Positions 18,243 through 27,907 of a DNA stretch of 62,027 nt are shown piece after piece. How positions within the stretch are numbered: position 1 is the first letter of the stretch; each line of letters opens with the position of its first letter. The notes under the pieces are model-generated. The model saw nothing but the letters and a program-made list of their open reading frames with translations. It was not told the origin of the DNA and searched no databases. Location: the NCBI RefSeq assembly GCF_900220995.1, contig NZ_OBQF01000006.1, positions 1-62,027 of the forward strand. The letters run 5' to 3'. Both the position numbers and the translations under genes were made by a program. Origin of the DNA: Salinicoccus kekensis. GTDB lineage: Bacteria; Bacillota; Bacilli; Staphylococcales; Salinicoccaceae.

Positions 18243-19727
18243 CTACTCCTTAAGTACCGCATCCACATAGTTCGACGGCTCCAGAATCTGCTCTGCGATG
18301 TGCAGTGAATATGTGAAGATCGGTTCAGCTGCAAGTCCCAGTATGACTGAGAATGCGACGAGTGGTGCGATCGGTATCAACAGATTGGTCACTGATGTGC
18401 TGTACTGGCGATCGGTCAGTTTATTCTCACCCCAGAAGACATATCCGAAGATCTTCATCATGGAGAGGAGTGTCAGGAGTCCGACGAGCAGCGCCACGGC
18501 CGAAATGACCCACTGCCCTTCCTGGAAACCGCCCAGGATGATCGGGAACTTACTGAAGAACCCGCTGAGCGGCGGTATGCCTGCAAGTGAAATCGCAGCG
18601 ATGAAGAACGACCATGTCAGCACGGGGTGCGACTTGATAAGGCCGCCCATCTCCTTGATGTTCGTGGTGCCTGTGATCTTCTCCGTCGCTCCCGCGAGGA
18701 GGAAGAGCGCGGTCTTCACGAACATATGGTGGACGATGTAGTAGATCGCTCCGGCCACGGCGAGCGGCGTGAAGATGCCGAGTCCCATGACCATATACCC
18801 GACCTGGGATATGATGTGGTAGGACAGGATGCGCTTGAAATCGTACTGCGACACGGCACCGAGCACCCCGAACAGCATCGTGAATCCGGCGACCGTCACA
18901 ATGAGGCCTTTATGTGTGAACAGCGGTTCATGATAAAAGATCAGCGTGAACACCCGGATGATTGCATAGATTCCGACTTTCGTGAGCAGCCCCCCGAACA
19001 GCGCCGCAAGTGCGGCAGGCGGGCCGAAATATGATCTCGGCAGCCAGAAGTACAGCGGGAACAGCGCCCCTTTGGCGGCGAACACGATGAAGAACATCAC
19101 ACCCACCACGGTGAGGATCCCCGGCTGTTCAAGCTGTGCGACCCTCTCGGACAGATGCGCAAAGTTCAGGGTACCCGTGATGGAATAGATCCAGGCGACC
19201 GCCATGACGAACAGAGCGGATCCGAAGATGTTCAAAATGACATATTTGAACGACTCACGCAGCTGGTATTTCGTGCCCCCGTTGACGATCAGGACATATG
19301 AGGACAGCAGCATGACTTCGAAGAATACGAACAAGTTGAATATATCCCCCGTGAGGAAAGACCCGTTCACCCCGACCAGCAGGAAGAAGTAGAATGGGTA
19401 GAAATAATATCTCTCACGTTTTTCCGAAATCGTCCCAAATGCAAAGAACAGACAGGCTGCACCGAGTATGCTCGTTATGAGCAGCATGAGTGCTGCAAGG
19501 TTGTCCAGAACGAGCGTGATTCCGTAAGGTGCGGCCCAGTCACCGGCTTCCAGTATGACGGTGTCCTGCTGGTAGGCCATGATTGCCAGGTAAGCCGTCA
19601 GGCCCACCATGGCGAGCACACTCACACCACTGATGATTCTCTGTGCCCTGGATTTTTTGGCAAAGAAGACGAGCACCGCTCCGATGATGAATGGAAATAT
19701 TATAGGTAAAATGATCAAGTTACTCAT
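18243..19727 (-). CDS. mnhD: Mnh antiporter subunit D (cluster 2)
   Basis: A 494-residue NuoM/N-like subunit with about 14 transmembrane segments, FFEVMLLSSYVLI and FPLYFWLPRSYF helices. It overlaps mnhC by 8 bases, with AGGAGAG before its ATG. It is paralogous to the cluster 1 subunit over its whole length. Confidence 0.95.
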   Translation of the reverse strand: MSNLIILPIIFPFIIGAVLVFFAKKSRAQRIISGVSVLAMVGLTAYLAIMAYQQDTVILEAGDWAAPYGITLVLDNLAALMLLITSILGAACLFFAFGTISEKRERYYFYPFYFFLLVGVNGSFLTGDIFNLFVFFEVMLLSSYVLIVNGGTKYQLRESFKYVILNIFGSALFVMAVAWIYSITGTLNFAHLSERVAQLEQPGILTVVGVMFFIVFAAKGALFPLYFWLPRSYFGPPAALAALFGGLLTKVGIYAIIRVFTLIFYHEPLFTHKGLIVTVAGFTMLFGVLGAVSQYDFKRILSYHIISQVGYMVMGLGIFTPLAVAGAIYYIVHHMFVKTALFLLAGATEKITGTTNIKEMGGLIKSHPVLTWSFFIAAISLAGIPPLSGFFSKFPIILGGFQEGQWVISAVALLVGLLTLLSMMKIFGYVFWGENKLTDRQYSTSVTNLLIPIAPLVAFSVILGLAAEPIFTYSLHIAEQILEPSNYVDAVLKE

Positions 19728-20058
19728 CTTTCTCTCCTCTCAGGTCGTAAAGATCCACAGTCTTATGTTCCTGATACGTCCGGTATACAAGAACGGATAC
19801 GAAAGCCGTGACACCGAAGTTGATGACGATCGCTGTCAGGATCAGCGCCTGCGGGAGTGGATCCGCATATGCTTCCGCCTCAAGGAATAACAGCGGCGGT
19901 GCACCTCTCTGCAGCCCTGCCATGGTGAACAGTATCAGATGGACACTGTGGGACAAAAGCAGGGTGCCGATGAGCACCCGGATGATGTTTCTTGAGAACA
20001 TCAGGTAAACGGCTACGGCAAACAATATGCCGATTACTACCGACATTAGTATCTCCAT
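19720..20058 (-). CDS. mnhC: Mnh antiporter subunit C (cluster 2)
   Basis: A 112-residue NuoK-like subunit with three helices and the DPLPQALILTAIVI segment. One-base start/stop overlap with mnhB. Confidence 0.93.
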   Translation of the reverse strand: MEILMSVVIGILFAVAVYLMFSRNIIRVLIGTLLLSHSVHLILFTMAGLQRGAPPLLFLEAEAYADPLPQALILTAIVINFGVTAFVSVLVYRTYQEHKTVDLYDLRGEKDE

Positions 20059-20489
20059 TAAGAATCATCCTCCACTATCGTCAGTATGAATGTCATCGCA
20101 GCACCCACAACCAGCAGGTAGACGCCGAGATCGAAGATCAATGCGGTCGTCAGCTCCACCTCTCCGAAGAAAGGCAGCTGGAAGTAGTCGAAGAACTGCT
20201 TAAGGTAAGGATAGCCGGCGATCCAGGAAATGATGCCCGTCGCTATGGCAAGCAGCAGCCCTATGCTCATCATATAAGTGTAATTGAACGGCAGCGCTGC
20301 TTTGATGCGGTCGATGCCGAACACAAGATAGATGACGAGTATTGCGATGGCGCTCATCAGCCCACCGATGAAACCGCCCCCCGGCGCGTTATGCCCGGAG
20401 AAGAAGAGATATATGGAGAAGGTCACGACGATGACCGCAATCAGTCTGATGAAGACGCGGAACATCATATCATTCGGTTCTTTTATCAT
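20058..20489 (-). CDS. mnhB: Mnh antiporter subunit B (cluster 2)
   Basis: A 143-residue B subunit of standard length. FSGHNAPGGGFIGGL resembles the S. aureus MnhB2 signature, which identifies this operon as mnh2. The start overlaps the mnhA stop by 4 bases. Confidence 0.93.
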   Translation of the reverse strand: MIKEPNDMMFRVFIRLIAVIVVTFSIYLFFSGHNAPGGGFIGGLMSAIAILVIYLVFGIDRIKAALPFNYTYMMSIGLLLAIATGIISWIAGYPYLKQFFDYFQLPFFGEVELTTALIFDLGVYLLVVGAAMTFILTIVEDDS

Positions 20490-22903
20490 ACATCATCACT
20501 CTCCCTGACTTTTAATTTGATCAGTGATACCACGCCTAATGCCGCTATGCCGAGCACGAGCAGCTCAAGCATGGTATCCAGGCCACGGAAATCGACCAGG
20601 ACGACGTTGACCATATTGTATCCGCCGGCCAGTATTTTGGAATTCTCTATATAGTATTCGGAGATCGCCGCAAGGGACGTCGTCTGTCCGAATGTGAATG
20701 CGCTGATCGACACCAACGTCACCATGAGGCCTGCAAGGCCTGCAACGACGATGTTGATCGTCTTGGTCAGCGGTGTGATGTCATCCTTGGTCAGGTTCGG
20801 CAGGTGATAGAACACTGCCATGAACAGGAGGACCGAGACGGTCTCGACCATCAGCTGCGTCAGTGCAAGATCCGGCGCCCTGAATACCGTGAATATGAAG
20901 GCCACCAGGAAACCGGCGAACCCTGCAAGTATGATTGCAGTCATCCTGTTGTTCACTTTTGGAAGCAGCAGCACCGTGATGACGAGTGCGCCCAGGATGA
21001 AGTACATGAATATGTCGATGTCGCTTGCGTTGTCCATGCCGAAGTGGAAGCCTTCGAAACGGAACATCGTATAGAACATTATACCGATGATGAACAGCAG
21101 CATATACACCAGGTAATCCCTGAGCATGCCCGTCATCTGGGCGCGAGTGAGCAGCTGTGAGCCTTTGATCAATAAATCATAACCATTGTCATAGGCTGCT
21201 GTCATGATATCCCGCTCCCTCTGATAGATGCCGAGCTTCGACCATTTGTCCATCGTGATGTAGACGACGATTCCGAGTGCGACGGCACCTGCGGTCATCA
21301 TCAATTCCAGGTTGATGCCGTGCCAGTGGTATATATCCACATAGAATGCCGATCCTTCGCTCAAGATGCCCGGCAGTATCGACATCATCGCAGGTTCGAT
21401 GATCGTATAGGCGAGCATATTCGGGAAGATGCTGATGAGCAGCACTGCAACGGCCAGCACGATCGGACTGATCAGCAGCCCTGCCGGTGCTTCATGGACT
21501 TTCTTGACCGGAAGCGCCTCCGGCTTGAATTTGCCCCTGAACGTCCTGAAGAAGATGATCGCACTGTAGGCGAAGGTGAATATGCTTGCGATCCAGGCAA
21601 CGACCGGCAGGATCATGCCGATCGTATCACCATTCCACATATCGTACTGGACGACATTGGTGATCCCCGTAAAGAACAGTTCTTTACTCAGGAAGCCGTT
21701 GAACGGCGGCAGGCCCGCCATCGCTGCAAGACCAATGAATGAAATGGTGGCCGTGACCGGCATGATGGTCATCAGGCCGCCGAGCTTCCTGATGTCCCTT
21801 GTACCCGTTTCATGGTCGACGATCCCCGCCACCATGAACAGGCTGCCTTTGAATGTCGCATGGTTGATCAGATGGAACACCGCAGCAAGTATTGCTGTCG
21901 TGTACAATGCATTGTCCCCGTCCATATAGTAGAACGCGGCCGACCCCGCACCGAGCAGGCTCATGATCATACCGAGCTGACTGACGGTTGAAAATGCGAG
22001 TATCGCTTTTAAGTCCTTCTGTCTCACCGCCGAGACGGCACCCCACAACATCGTGAACACACCGAAGGAAGTGATGATCCAGAACCACTCCGCACCGCCG
22101 CCGAATACCGGCGTCATGCGTGCGACAAGGTAGATCCCCGCCTTGACCATGGTCGCAGAATGCAGGTACGCACTGACCGGAGTCGGCGCCTCCATCGCAT
22201 CCGGCAGCCAGATATGGAACGGAAACTGTGCAGACTTCGTGAATGCACCGAGCAGGACAAGTATCATCGCCGCAAGGAACAGATCATGTCCCAATATGAT
22301 ATCGGCGTTGCCGACCATCTCCCTGATGCTGAAAGTTCCGGCCATCACATAGAGCAGCGAGAAGCCCCCGAGCATTGAAAGTCCGCCGAAGACCGTGATG
22401 TACATGGATTTCTGTGCACCGTACACCGATGCTTTCTTCGTATACCAGTAGCTGATCAGCAGTGCTGATGAAATACTTGTAATCTCCCAGAATACATAGA
22501 GCACGATGATGTTATCGGAAAGGACCACACCAAGCATTGCGCCCATGAATAACAGTATGTAGACGTAAAAATGGTTCAGCCTTTCTTTCTTGCCGGCCAG
22601 ATAGAAGATCGAATAGAGGATGACGAGCGTCCCTATCCCGGTGATCAGCAGTGCAAACAACAGGCTCAGGCCGTCGACATACAGATCGAAGTTGATGCCG
22701 AGCGACGGCACCCATTCCATCCGCTGCATCTCATCCCGTCCATCGGAAGTCACCGATATGAATGACAGGAAATAGATGAACAGAATGAGTGGCACGACTA
22801 ATACGAACCAGCCAGTATGGATCTTCCTAATGTATTTGAATAAAAATGGCACCAGTACAGCAAATAAGAAGGGTGCAAGTACTGCAAAATGTAATAAAGT
22901 CAT
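20486..22903 (-). CDS. mnhA: Mnh/Mrp Na+/H+ antiporter subunit A (cluster 2)
   Basis: An 805-residue NuoL-like subunit with a fused MbhD/E-type C-terminal part; FWEITSISSALL and HSATMVKAGIYL carry the conserved charged residues. The start MTLLHFAVLAP at 22903 follows GGGGGAACAG and matches the length of cluster 1 MnhA. A reading to 22957 adds 18 residues from the leader and is rejected. First gene of the leftward mnh2 operon, behind a long structured leader. Confidence 0.95.
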   Translation of the reverse strand: MTLLHFAVLAPFLFAVLVPFLFKYIRKIHTGWFVLVVPLILFIYFLSFISVTSDGRDEMQRMEWVPSLGINFDLYVDGLSLLFALLITGIGTLVILYSIFYLAGKKERLNHFYVYILLFMGAMLGVVLSDNIIVLYVFWEITSISSALLISYWYTKKASVYGAQKSMYITVFGGLSMLGGFSLLYVMAGTFSIREMVGNADIILGHDLFLAAMILVLLGAFTKSAQFPFHIWLPDAMEAPTPVSAYLHSATMVKAGIYLVARMTPVFGGGAEWFWIITSFGVFTMLWGAVSAVRQKDLKAILAFSTVSQLGMIMSLLGAGSAAFYYMDGDNALYTTAILAAVFHLINHATFKGSLFMVAGIVDHETGTRDIRKLGGLMTIMPVTATISFIGLAAMAGLPPFNGFLSKELFFTGITNVVQYDMWNGDTIGMILPVVAWIASIFTFAYSAIIFFRTFRGKFKPEALPVKKVHEAPAGLLISPIVLAVAVLLISIFPNMLAYTIIEPAMMSILPGILSEGSAFYVDIYHWHGINLELMMTAGAVALGIVVYITMDKWSKLGIYQRERDIMTAAYDNGYDLLIKGSQLLTRAQMTGMLRDYLVYMLLFIIGIMFYTMFRFEGFHFGMDNASDIDIFMYFILGALVITVLLLPKVNNRMTAIILAGFAGFLVAFIFTVFRAPDLALTQLMVETVSVLLFMAVFYHLPNLTKDDITPLTKTINIVVAGLAGLMVTLVSISAFTFGQTTSLAAISEYYIENSKILAGGYNMVNVVLVDFRGLDTMLELLVLGIAALGVVSLIKLKVRESDDV

Positions 22904-22967
22904 CTCTGTTCCCCCAATATCTCTGATAAAGATCATTTCTTTTATTTTCAAGGGCATCCTAAATAAA

Positions 22968-23032
22968 AAAAAGAAGCCCTCATCAAATAAGACATAGTTA
23001 TGCCTTGGTGACAGACTCCTCCAGAATTCACT
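22968..23032 (-). ncRNA. Leader element upstream of mnhA2, candidate attenuator or riboswitch
   Basis: The minus-strand RNA reads GGAGUCU (near 23016-23010) ... GGGCUUC, which can pair (7 bp with G-U pairs), immediately followed by eight U. Between them sits an inner hairpin AAGGCAUA/UAUGUCUU. A closing stem abutting a U-tract is typical of a regulated terminator. A further perfect hairpin ACAGTCG/CGACTGT lies near 23078-23095. I recognise no known class; a Na+-, pH- or second-messenger sensor is speculation. Confidence 0.4.
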
Positions 23033-23212
23033 ATATTACGCATATAGATTTGATTATGAATTTTCAGTTATCAACAGTCGGGGCCGACTGTCCATTTCTT
23101 ACAAAAACCATCATAACAAAAAATCCGGTGATTTGTACAATAAAAATGGAATTGAAAGTGTATTGATACTGTTTTTATGAGTTATTTTATACTAATGGGA
23201 CTCATTACACAT

Positions 23213-23599
23213 TTATCTTTTCTTCTTTACCGCCATGGTGCATCTTGAAACGCATGTGAGGTTGTCGTCATCATCCGTGATGTCTATCTCCCATACCTGT
23301 GTGCCCTTTCCCCTGTGGCGCATCCGGGCCGTCGCATAAATCATGCCGTCCCGGACCGTCCTCAAATGATTGGCATTGATCTCCATGCCGAACGTGATCT
23401 CATCGTCACCGATCAGCCTTGATGCGCCGACGGATGCCGCCGTCTCTGCGAGCACGACATTCGCCCCGCCGTGTATGAAACCTTTCGTCTGATGCACTTT
23501 CGGAGTGATCGGCATGGACATCACCATATGTCCATCCGATTCCTCCACCACTTCGATATTCAAAAACTCAAGCAGGTTCGATGGCTCTTTTCCGGTCAT
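23213..23599 (-). CDS. Hotdog-fold thioesterase (PaaI/YdiI type)
   Basis: 128 residues. GFIHGGANVVLAETAAS is the hotdog active-site region with the glutamate in the long helix. Members hydrolyse acyl- or aroyl-CoA (for example DHNA-CoA in menaquinone synthesis), but the substrate is not readable here. It overlaps pepA by 4 bases and is co-transcribed with it, as in Staphylococcus. Confidence 0.88.
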   Translation of the reverse strand: MTGKEPSNLLEFLNIEVVEESDGHMVMSMPITPKVHQTKGFIHGGANVVLAETAASVGASRLIGDDEITFGMEINANHLRTVRDGMIYATARMRHRGKGTQVWEIDITDDDDNLTCVSRCTMAVKKKR

Positions 23600-25077
23600 A
23601 TCAAATCACGCTCCACCGCTTTGATCACTGATCTGATCAGTACACCCGTCGCCCCTTTGGGGCCGTATGCATTCGCCTTCGATTGTGTCGCGGTGCCCGC
23701 GATATCAAAATGTACCCATGGGCTGCCATTTGCGAACTGCCTGATGAAACATGCAGCAAAAGATGCCCTGCCGGGCTTTTCGACGTGGTTCACAAGGTCT
23801 GCGACCGCCGATGATTTCACTTTCTGCTCTTCTATATCATCAAGCGGCAGCCTCCAGAGCCGTTCACCCGTCTCTTCTGCAAGGTCGAGTATCGGTGCGA
23901 TGAGATCGTCGCCTTTATTTGTGAATACTCCAGTACGTTCATCACCGATTGCTGCCACCACTGCACCTGTCAGGGTGGCAAAGTCCATGATGACGCGCGG
24001 CGAATACTGGGAGGCGTGATGCACTGCATCGCCAAGGACCAGCCTGCCTTCCGCGTCCGTGTTCTTCACTTCAACGGTCTGGCCGCTGAGCGAAGTGAAC
24101 ACATCGTCCGGCTTCATTGCAGCCCCGCTGATCATATTTTCGGCAAGCACGACAGTGGCCACCACATGCACAGGCAGCTCAAGTGCCATGATGCCGTGGA
24201 TCATGCCGAGGACATTAGCCGCACCGCTCAAATCATACTTCATGCCGGGCATGCCCGTCTTACCTTTGATCGAATAACCGCCGGAATCATATGTGATGCC
24301 TTTGCCGACAAGCGCCACCGGCTTCACGTCATATGCCTCCGGATGGCGGTATTCCACCGTGACGAGACGCGGTTTGTTGGCAGAGCCTTTGCCCACGGCC
24401 GTGATCAGCCCATACCCCTCATCACTCAAGTCGAATTCGTCCTTGATGTCAATTTTGGTATGCTTGCTGCCTTTGAAGGCCGCGGAGATCTTTTCCGTCA
24501 TGATTTCCGGTGTCATGAAATTCGGAGGCGTCTCAGAGAACACCCGCGCAAAATTCACGCTTTCCCCGAGTGTCCTGCCGTATGAGACATAATCCTCAAC
24601 CGGTTCCTTCGACGTAATCATCAATTCGAACCCGGTCAAAAACGGGCTTTCGTCCTGATGCTTTTTACCGGCATATTCGAATATGCTGACATTCGACATG
24701 TAGCCGAGCGCTTCGGCAGTCGTCCTCACGTCATGATTGAATGTATCGAACATCAGCGATGCGCTCTCCACCGAGCCCTTTTTCAAATGCTGGAACAGCC
24801 GTCCGAACACCTTATGTATCTTGTCGCTTGTAAGCTCCCCGGTCTCCCCGAGACCGATCGCGATCACTTTCTTCACTTCTGTCTGGATCGTCACACCCGT
24901 GGATGTGATTTCCCCGAATGCCGTCGATAAAACCCTTTCATCAACAAGGTCACGAAGCCCCCCGTTCAATAATGAATCCACCTCATCGAAATCCGGCAGA
25001 TTTTCAGGATGCTCCGGCAAACCGATGATGATCGGATCTTTTGAAGCTTCATATCTTTCCTGGAATTTGAAATTCAT
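23596..25077 (-). CDS. pepA: Leucyl aminopeptidase, M17 family
   Basis: Cytosolic di-metal aminopeptidase that trims N-terminal residues from peptides. The 493-residue product has the M17 signature NTDAEGRL and a metal-binding VGKGITYDSGGYSIKG segment. The start MNFKFQE at 25077 is supported by AGGGGAG; the upstream reading to 25113 lacks family similarity. Residues are conserved enough to suggest activity. Confidence 0.94.
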   Translation of the reverse strand: MNFKFQERYEASKDPIIIGLPEHPENLPDFDEVDSLLNGGLRDLVDERVLSTAFGEITSTGVTIQTEVKKVIAIGLGETGELTSDKIHKVFGRLFQHLKKGSVESASLMFDTFNHDVRTTAEALGYMSNVSIFEYAGKKHQDESPFLTGFELMITSKEPVEDYVSYGRTLGESVNFARVFSETPPNFMTPEIMTEKISAAFKGSKHTKIDIKDEFDLSDEGYGLITAVGKGSANKPRLVTVEYRHPEAYDVKPVALVGKGITYDSGGYSIKGKTGMPGMKYDLSGAANVLGMIHGIMALELPVHVVATVVLAENMISGAAMKPDDVFTSLSGQTVEVKNTDAEGRLVLGDAVHHASQYSPRVIMDFATLTGAVVAAIGDERTGVFTNKGDDLIAPILDLAEETGERLWRLPLDDIEEQKVKSSAVADLVNHVEKPGRASFAACFIRQFANGSPWVHFDIAGTATQSKANAYGPKGATGVLIRSVIKAVERDLI

Positions 25078-25090
25078 TATACTTCTCCCC

Positions 25091-25411
25091 TTAGAACATT
25101 TTGTAACCCGCATTCCTCAAATAACGTATCGTGACTCCTGCAAGGACCACTCCGGCAAAACCGCTTCCAAGCATCAGTATATCAGGCAAAGAGAGTCCTG
25201 CAAGACCATCATAGGCCGCCTGGAAAGACTCACCCGGACGGGTGAAGTACTGGAAGGTCGATATGCCGTCCATCAAAAGGATGATGACGAAAGGATAGAC
25301 GATGACCATCAGCCATGTCACCTTCAAAATCATGTTCAGTATAAAGCTGATGCCGTAAAAAAGCACGAAAAATAAAATCATGGAAATGATCAGTTGAATG
25401 ATAGTTGCCAC
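25091..25411 (-). CDS. yuiB: YuiB-like small membrane protein
   Basis: 106 residues with three hydrophobic segments (about residues 3-25, 30-50 and 75-95), matching the length of B. subtilis YuiB. Function unknown. The GTG start at 25411 is chosen because GGAGG lies ten bases upstream; the longer frame runs through the ndh terminator. The ribosome site directly abuts the T run of that terminator. Confidence 0.75.
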   Translation of the reverse strand: MATIIQLIISMILFFVLFYGISFILNMILKVTWLMVIVYPFVIILLMDGISTFQYFTRPGESFQAAYDGLAGLSLPDILMLGSGFAGVVLAGVTIRYLRNAGYKMF

Positions 25412-25427
25412 TTGATTTAAACCTCCA

Positions 25428-25466
25428 AAAAAACAGGCATGGGCAAGAAACTCGCCCATGCCTGTT
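25428..25466 (-). terminator. ndh terminator abutting the yuiB ribosome site
   Basis: ACAGGCATGGGC (25433-25444) and its exact complement (25454-25465) form a 12-bp stem followed on the minus strand by seven T and then GGAGG. It should uncouple yuiB from ndh. Confidence 0.85.
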
Positions 25467-25475
25467 CATCACTTT

Positions 25476-26687
25476 TTATAGAAATTTACCTTTGGAATAA
25501 GCTAAGAACGGACCGCCGATTTTAAATACGGCTCTTGTATCGACGACGCGCTTCAGGAATGCTGCCCTGCGGCCTTTGACTTCGCGGCCGAACACCACTC
25601 CGATGCCTTCATCCGATCCGAGTGAGCATACCGTGCCCTTATCGTCAAAGCTGAATCCTGCCATTCTTTCGCCGTTGATTTTATCTTTTATGTTTTTGGC
25701 AGCGTGGTCGCCCATCTGCATCGCAATCTGTGCAGTTGTCGGCCAAGGCCGGGCATCTTCACCTTCCCCATTCATGACTGCCGCCACATCCCCGATGACG
25801 AATACATTGTCGTATCCTTCGATTGTGAGGTCAGGTTTCGTCACGACGCGTCCGCGCTTGGCACCTTCGAATGATTCTTCCATCAGGCTGTTGCCGCGCA
25901 CACCTGCCGTCCAGATGACACTGTTCGCTTCGAGCTGGGTTTCCTCATCGTTGACTTTCACGACGAAACCATTTTCATTCGCTGCAACGATCGGTGTACC
26001 TATTTTGAACTCGATGCCCTTGCTTTCAAGGTAATCGACCGCATACTGGGTCAATTCATCACTGAACATAGGGAGCATCGACGGTGCTGCTTCAACACAG
26101 GTGATCTTAACATCCTCATAGTTGATGTTGTACTGATTTGCAAGTGCCGGAATACTTTCAGTCAGCTCACCAAGGAACTCGACACCCGTGAACCCTGCAC
26201 CGCCGACAAGTATGGAGATGTCGCGGGGATCATTGGACGTCTTATAGTTCGCAAAGTTCCTTTCGATCTCCTGCCTTGCCGCAACGGCCGTCTCTGAATT
26301 TGTGATCGTTTCCGCATACTGGTCCATGCCCTCGATGCCGAATGTTTCACTTTCGAAGCCGAGTGCCACCACCAGGATATCGTACTCGAACTCACCCTGG
26401 TTCGTTTCAACACGCTGCTCGTCGCGGTGGATGGCCGTCACTTCAGCAGGTACAAATCTGACTTTCTGAGTATTGATGACACTCGTGATTGGATATGCCG
26501 CTTCTTCCCAGTGGATTGTACCGGCAGCGACCTGGTGCAGCCATGTTGCTTCATAGTGATACTCATTCTTGTTGATTAAAGTGATATCTGCATCCTGGAA
26601 GCTCAGGACCTTCTGAAGTCTGGTCACAGTTGATAACCCAGCATATCCGGCACCGAGCACAAGGATCTTCTTTCTCTCAAAACTCAT
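25476..26687 (-). CDS. ndh: Type II NADH dehydrogenase
   Basis: Membrane-peripheral flavoprotein passing electrons from NADH to menaquinone without pumping protons. The 403-residue product has FAD-binding GAGYAGLS (12-19), a second dinucleotide motif [11 protein letters not shown] for NADH, and VFVIGDVAA near the C-terminal FAD site. ATG at 26687 follows AAGGTGA; the GTG reading at 26699 would begin inside that site. Clustered with Fe-S carrier genes as in S. aureus. Confidence 0.95.
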   Translation of the reverse strand: MSFERKKILVLGAGYAGLSTVTRLQKVLSFQDADITLINKNEYHYEATWLHQVAAGTIHWEEAAYPITSVINTQKVRFVPAEVTAIHRDEQRVETNQGEFEYDILVVALGFESETFGIEGMDQYAETITNSETAVAARQEIERNFANYKTSNDPRDISILVGGAGFTGVEFLGELTESIPALANQYNINYEDVKITCVEAAPSMLPMFSDELTQYAVDYLESKGIEFKIGTPIVAANENGFVVKVNDEETQLEANSVIWTAGVRGNSLMEESFEGAKRGRVVTKPDLTIEGYDNVFVIGDVAAVMNGEGEDARPWPTTAQIAMQMGDHAAKNIKDKINGERMAGFSFDDKGTVCSLGSDEGIGVVFGREVKGRRAAFLKRVVDTRAVFKIGGPFLAYSKGKFL

Positions 26688-26820
26688 AATTATAGTCACC
26701 TTTTCCTAATAAATTAAAAAACATTATAATTTCATCTATATCAAATAAGATCGCTAATATTAATATCATTATTAATATTAGCGATTAACATATAATATTT
26801 CAAGGCTTTTTGATAACTTT

Positions 26821-27180
26821 TTAACAATCTTCCGGTGCACCTGCATGAGTCTTGGTTCTGAATGAAGCGCCGCAGCCGCATGATAATGAGGCATTCGGAT
26901 TATCAATCGTGAATCCGCCGCCCATGAGCGACTGCTTGAAGTCGATGACCGTGCCGTTGATCACAGGGGCATCATATTTATCCACGATCACTTTGACGCC
27001 GTGGAACTCATACTCTTCATCACGATCGGACTTTTCAAATTCCGCCGCCATGCCGTAAGTCATGCCTGTACAGCCGCCGCCTTCCACTTTGAATCGTAGG
27101 TAACCGTCCGCCATATCATTTTTCTCAAGCATATCCTTCACTTCATATGCTGCACTCTCAGTGAGTTCAATCTGAATCAT
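26821..27180 (-). CDS. A-type iron-sulfur carrier (HesB/IscA/SufA-like)
   Basis: Delivers Fe-S clusters to apo-proteins. 119 residues with the three conserved cysteines: GGCTGM in the middle and SCGCGAS near the end. The start MIQIELTESAA at 27180 follows GGAGGGTG; upstream residues in the longer frame are not family-like. Confidence 0.93.
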   Translation of the reverse strand: MIQIELTESAAYEVKDMLEKNDMADGYLRFKVEGGGCTGMTYGMAAEFEKSDRDEEYEFHGVKVIVDKYDAPVINGTVIDFKQSLMGGGFTIDNPNASLSCGCGASFRTKTHAGAPEDC

Positions 27181-27242
27181 ATTATCACCCTCCGTTGTCT
27201 CCATTATATAAGAAGTTATTTTATAGCTCAAACTTTCCGTCC

Positions 27243-27506
27243 TTACAAAAAATCCCACTCGTCTTCAGCCTGTTCCTGACGTTCGACCTGCTTATACACT
27301 TTATCCAGAAGCGCCGGAGCGGACTGTGCCCCGACAAGCTGGCCGTTGACGATCGCAAACATGGCTTTTGAGCATATACCGCAATTATTCGTGCACTCAT
27401 AATCCAGCACATCTATATCGTTGTCCTCATCAAGCTGTCTGAAAACTTCGTCCGACCCCTTCTGCATATTCGCATTGCAGAACTCAACCAGATTCATCGG
27501 ATACAT
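27243..27506 (-). CDS. yuzB: DUF1450 protein (YuzB)
   Basis: 87 residues containing FCNANMQKG and CTNNCGICSKAMFAIVNG. The cysteine pattern (C-x4-C-x2-C) suggests a ferredoxin-like or metal-binding fold. Function unknown. The start at 27506 has a strong GGAGGGG site; an internal ATG at 27497 is possible. It lies between two Fe-S-related genes and ndh. Confidence 0.85.
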   Translation of the reverse strand: MYPMNLVEFCNANMQKGSDEVFRQLDEDNDIDVLDYECTNNCGICSKAMFAIVNGQLVGAQSAPALLDKVYKQVERQEQAEDEWDFL

Positions 27507-27529
27507 TCCTGCCCCTCCTTCCATTAAAA

Positions 27530-27561
27530 TAAAAAACCGTTGGGACGTTTAAGCCCCAACG
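27530..27561 (-). terminator. Terminator after nifU-like gene
   Basis: CGTTGGGG and CCCAACG arms are followed by GTTTTTTATTTT on the minus strand, 7 bases after the stop. Confidence 0.85.
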
Positions 27562-27567
27562 ATCAGT

Positions 27568-27810
27568 TTAGAATACTTGTTCAACTTCAACGAACCCTGG
27601 CACTTCTTCGAGCATTGCTCTTTCAATACCTGCTTTAAGTGTGATTGTTGAACTCGGGCATGTACCGCATGCACCGAGCAGACGCAGCTTGACGATGCCG
27701 TCCTCCACATCCACCAGCTCACAGTCGCCACCGTCCCTCAGCAGGAAAGGGCGTAACTTCTCTATAACCACTTCGACTTGTTCATACATCGTATCTTGTG
27801 TTGTTGCCAT
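27568..27810 (-). CDS. NifU C-terminal-domain scaffold protein
   Basis: 80-residue stand-alone Nfu domain with the CGTCPSS (CxxC) cluster ligands and [14 protein letters not shown]. It assembles or transfers [4Fe-4S] clusters. The start [11 protein letters not shown] at 27810 follows GGAGG. The longer frame adds 26 residues with no similarity. It is divergent from yuzD. Confidence 0.95.
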   Translation of the reverse strand: MATTQDTMYEQVEVVIEKLRPFLLRDGGDCELVDVEDGIVKLRLLGACGTCPSSTITLKAGIERAMLEEVPGFVEVEQVF

Positions 27811-27907
27811 TGGTATATTCCTCCAATCATTTGATACAGATTTCAATATACATGTATTATAATAGATTTCACGATAAAAATCCATCATCTTAAAGGAGGA
27901 TGTTCAT

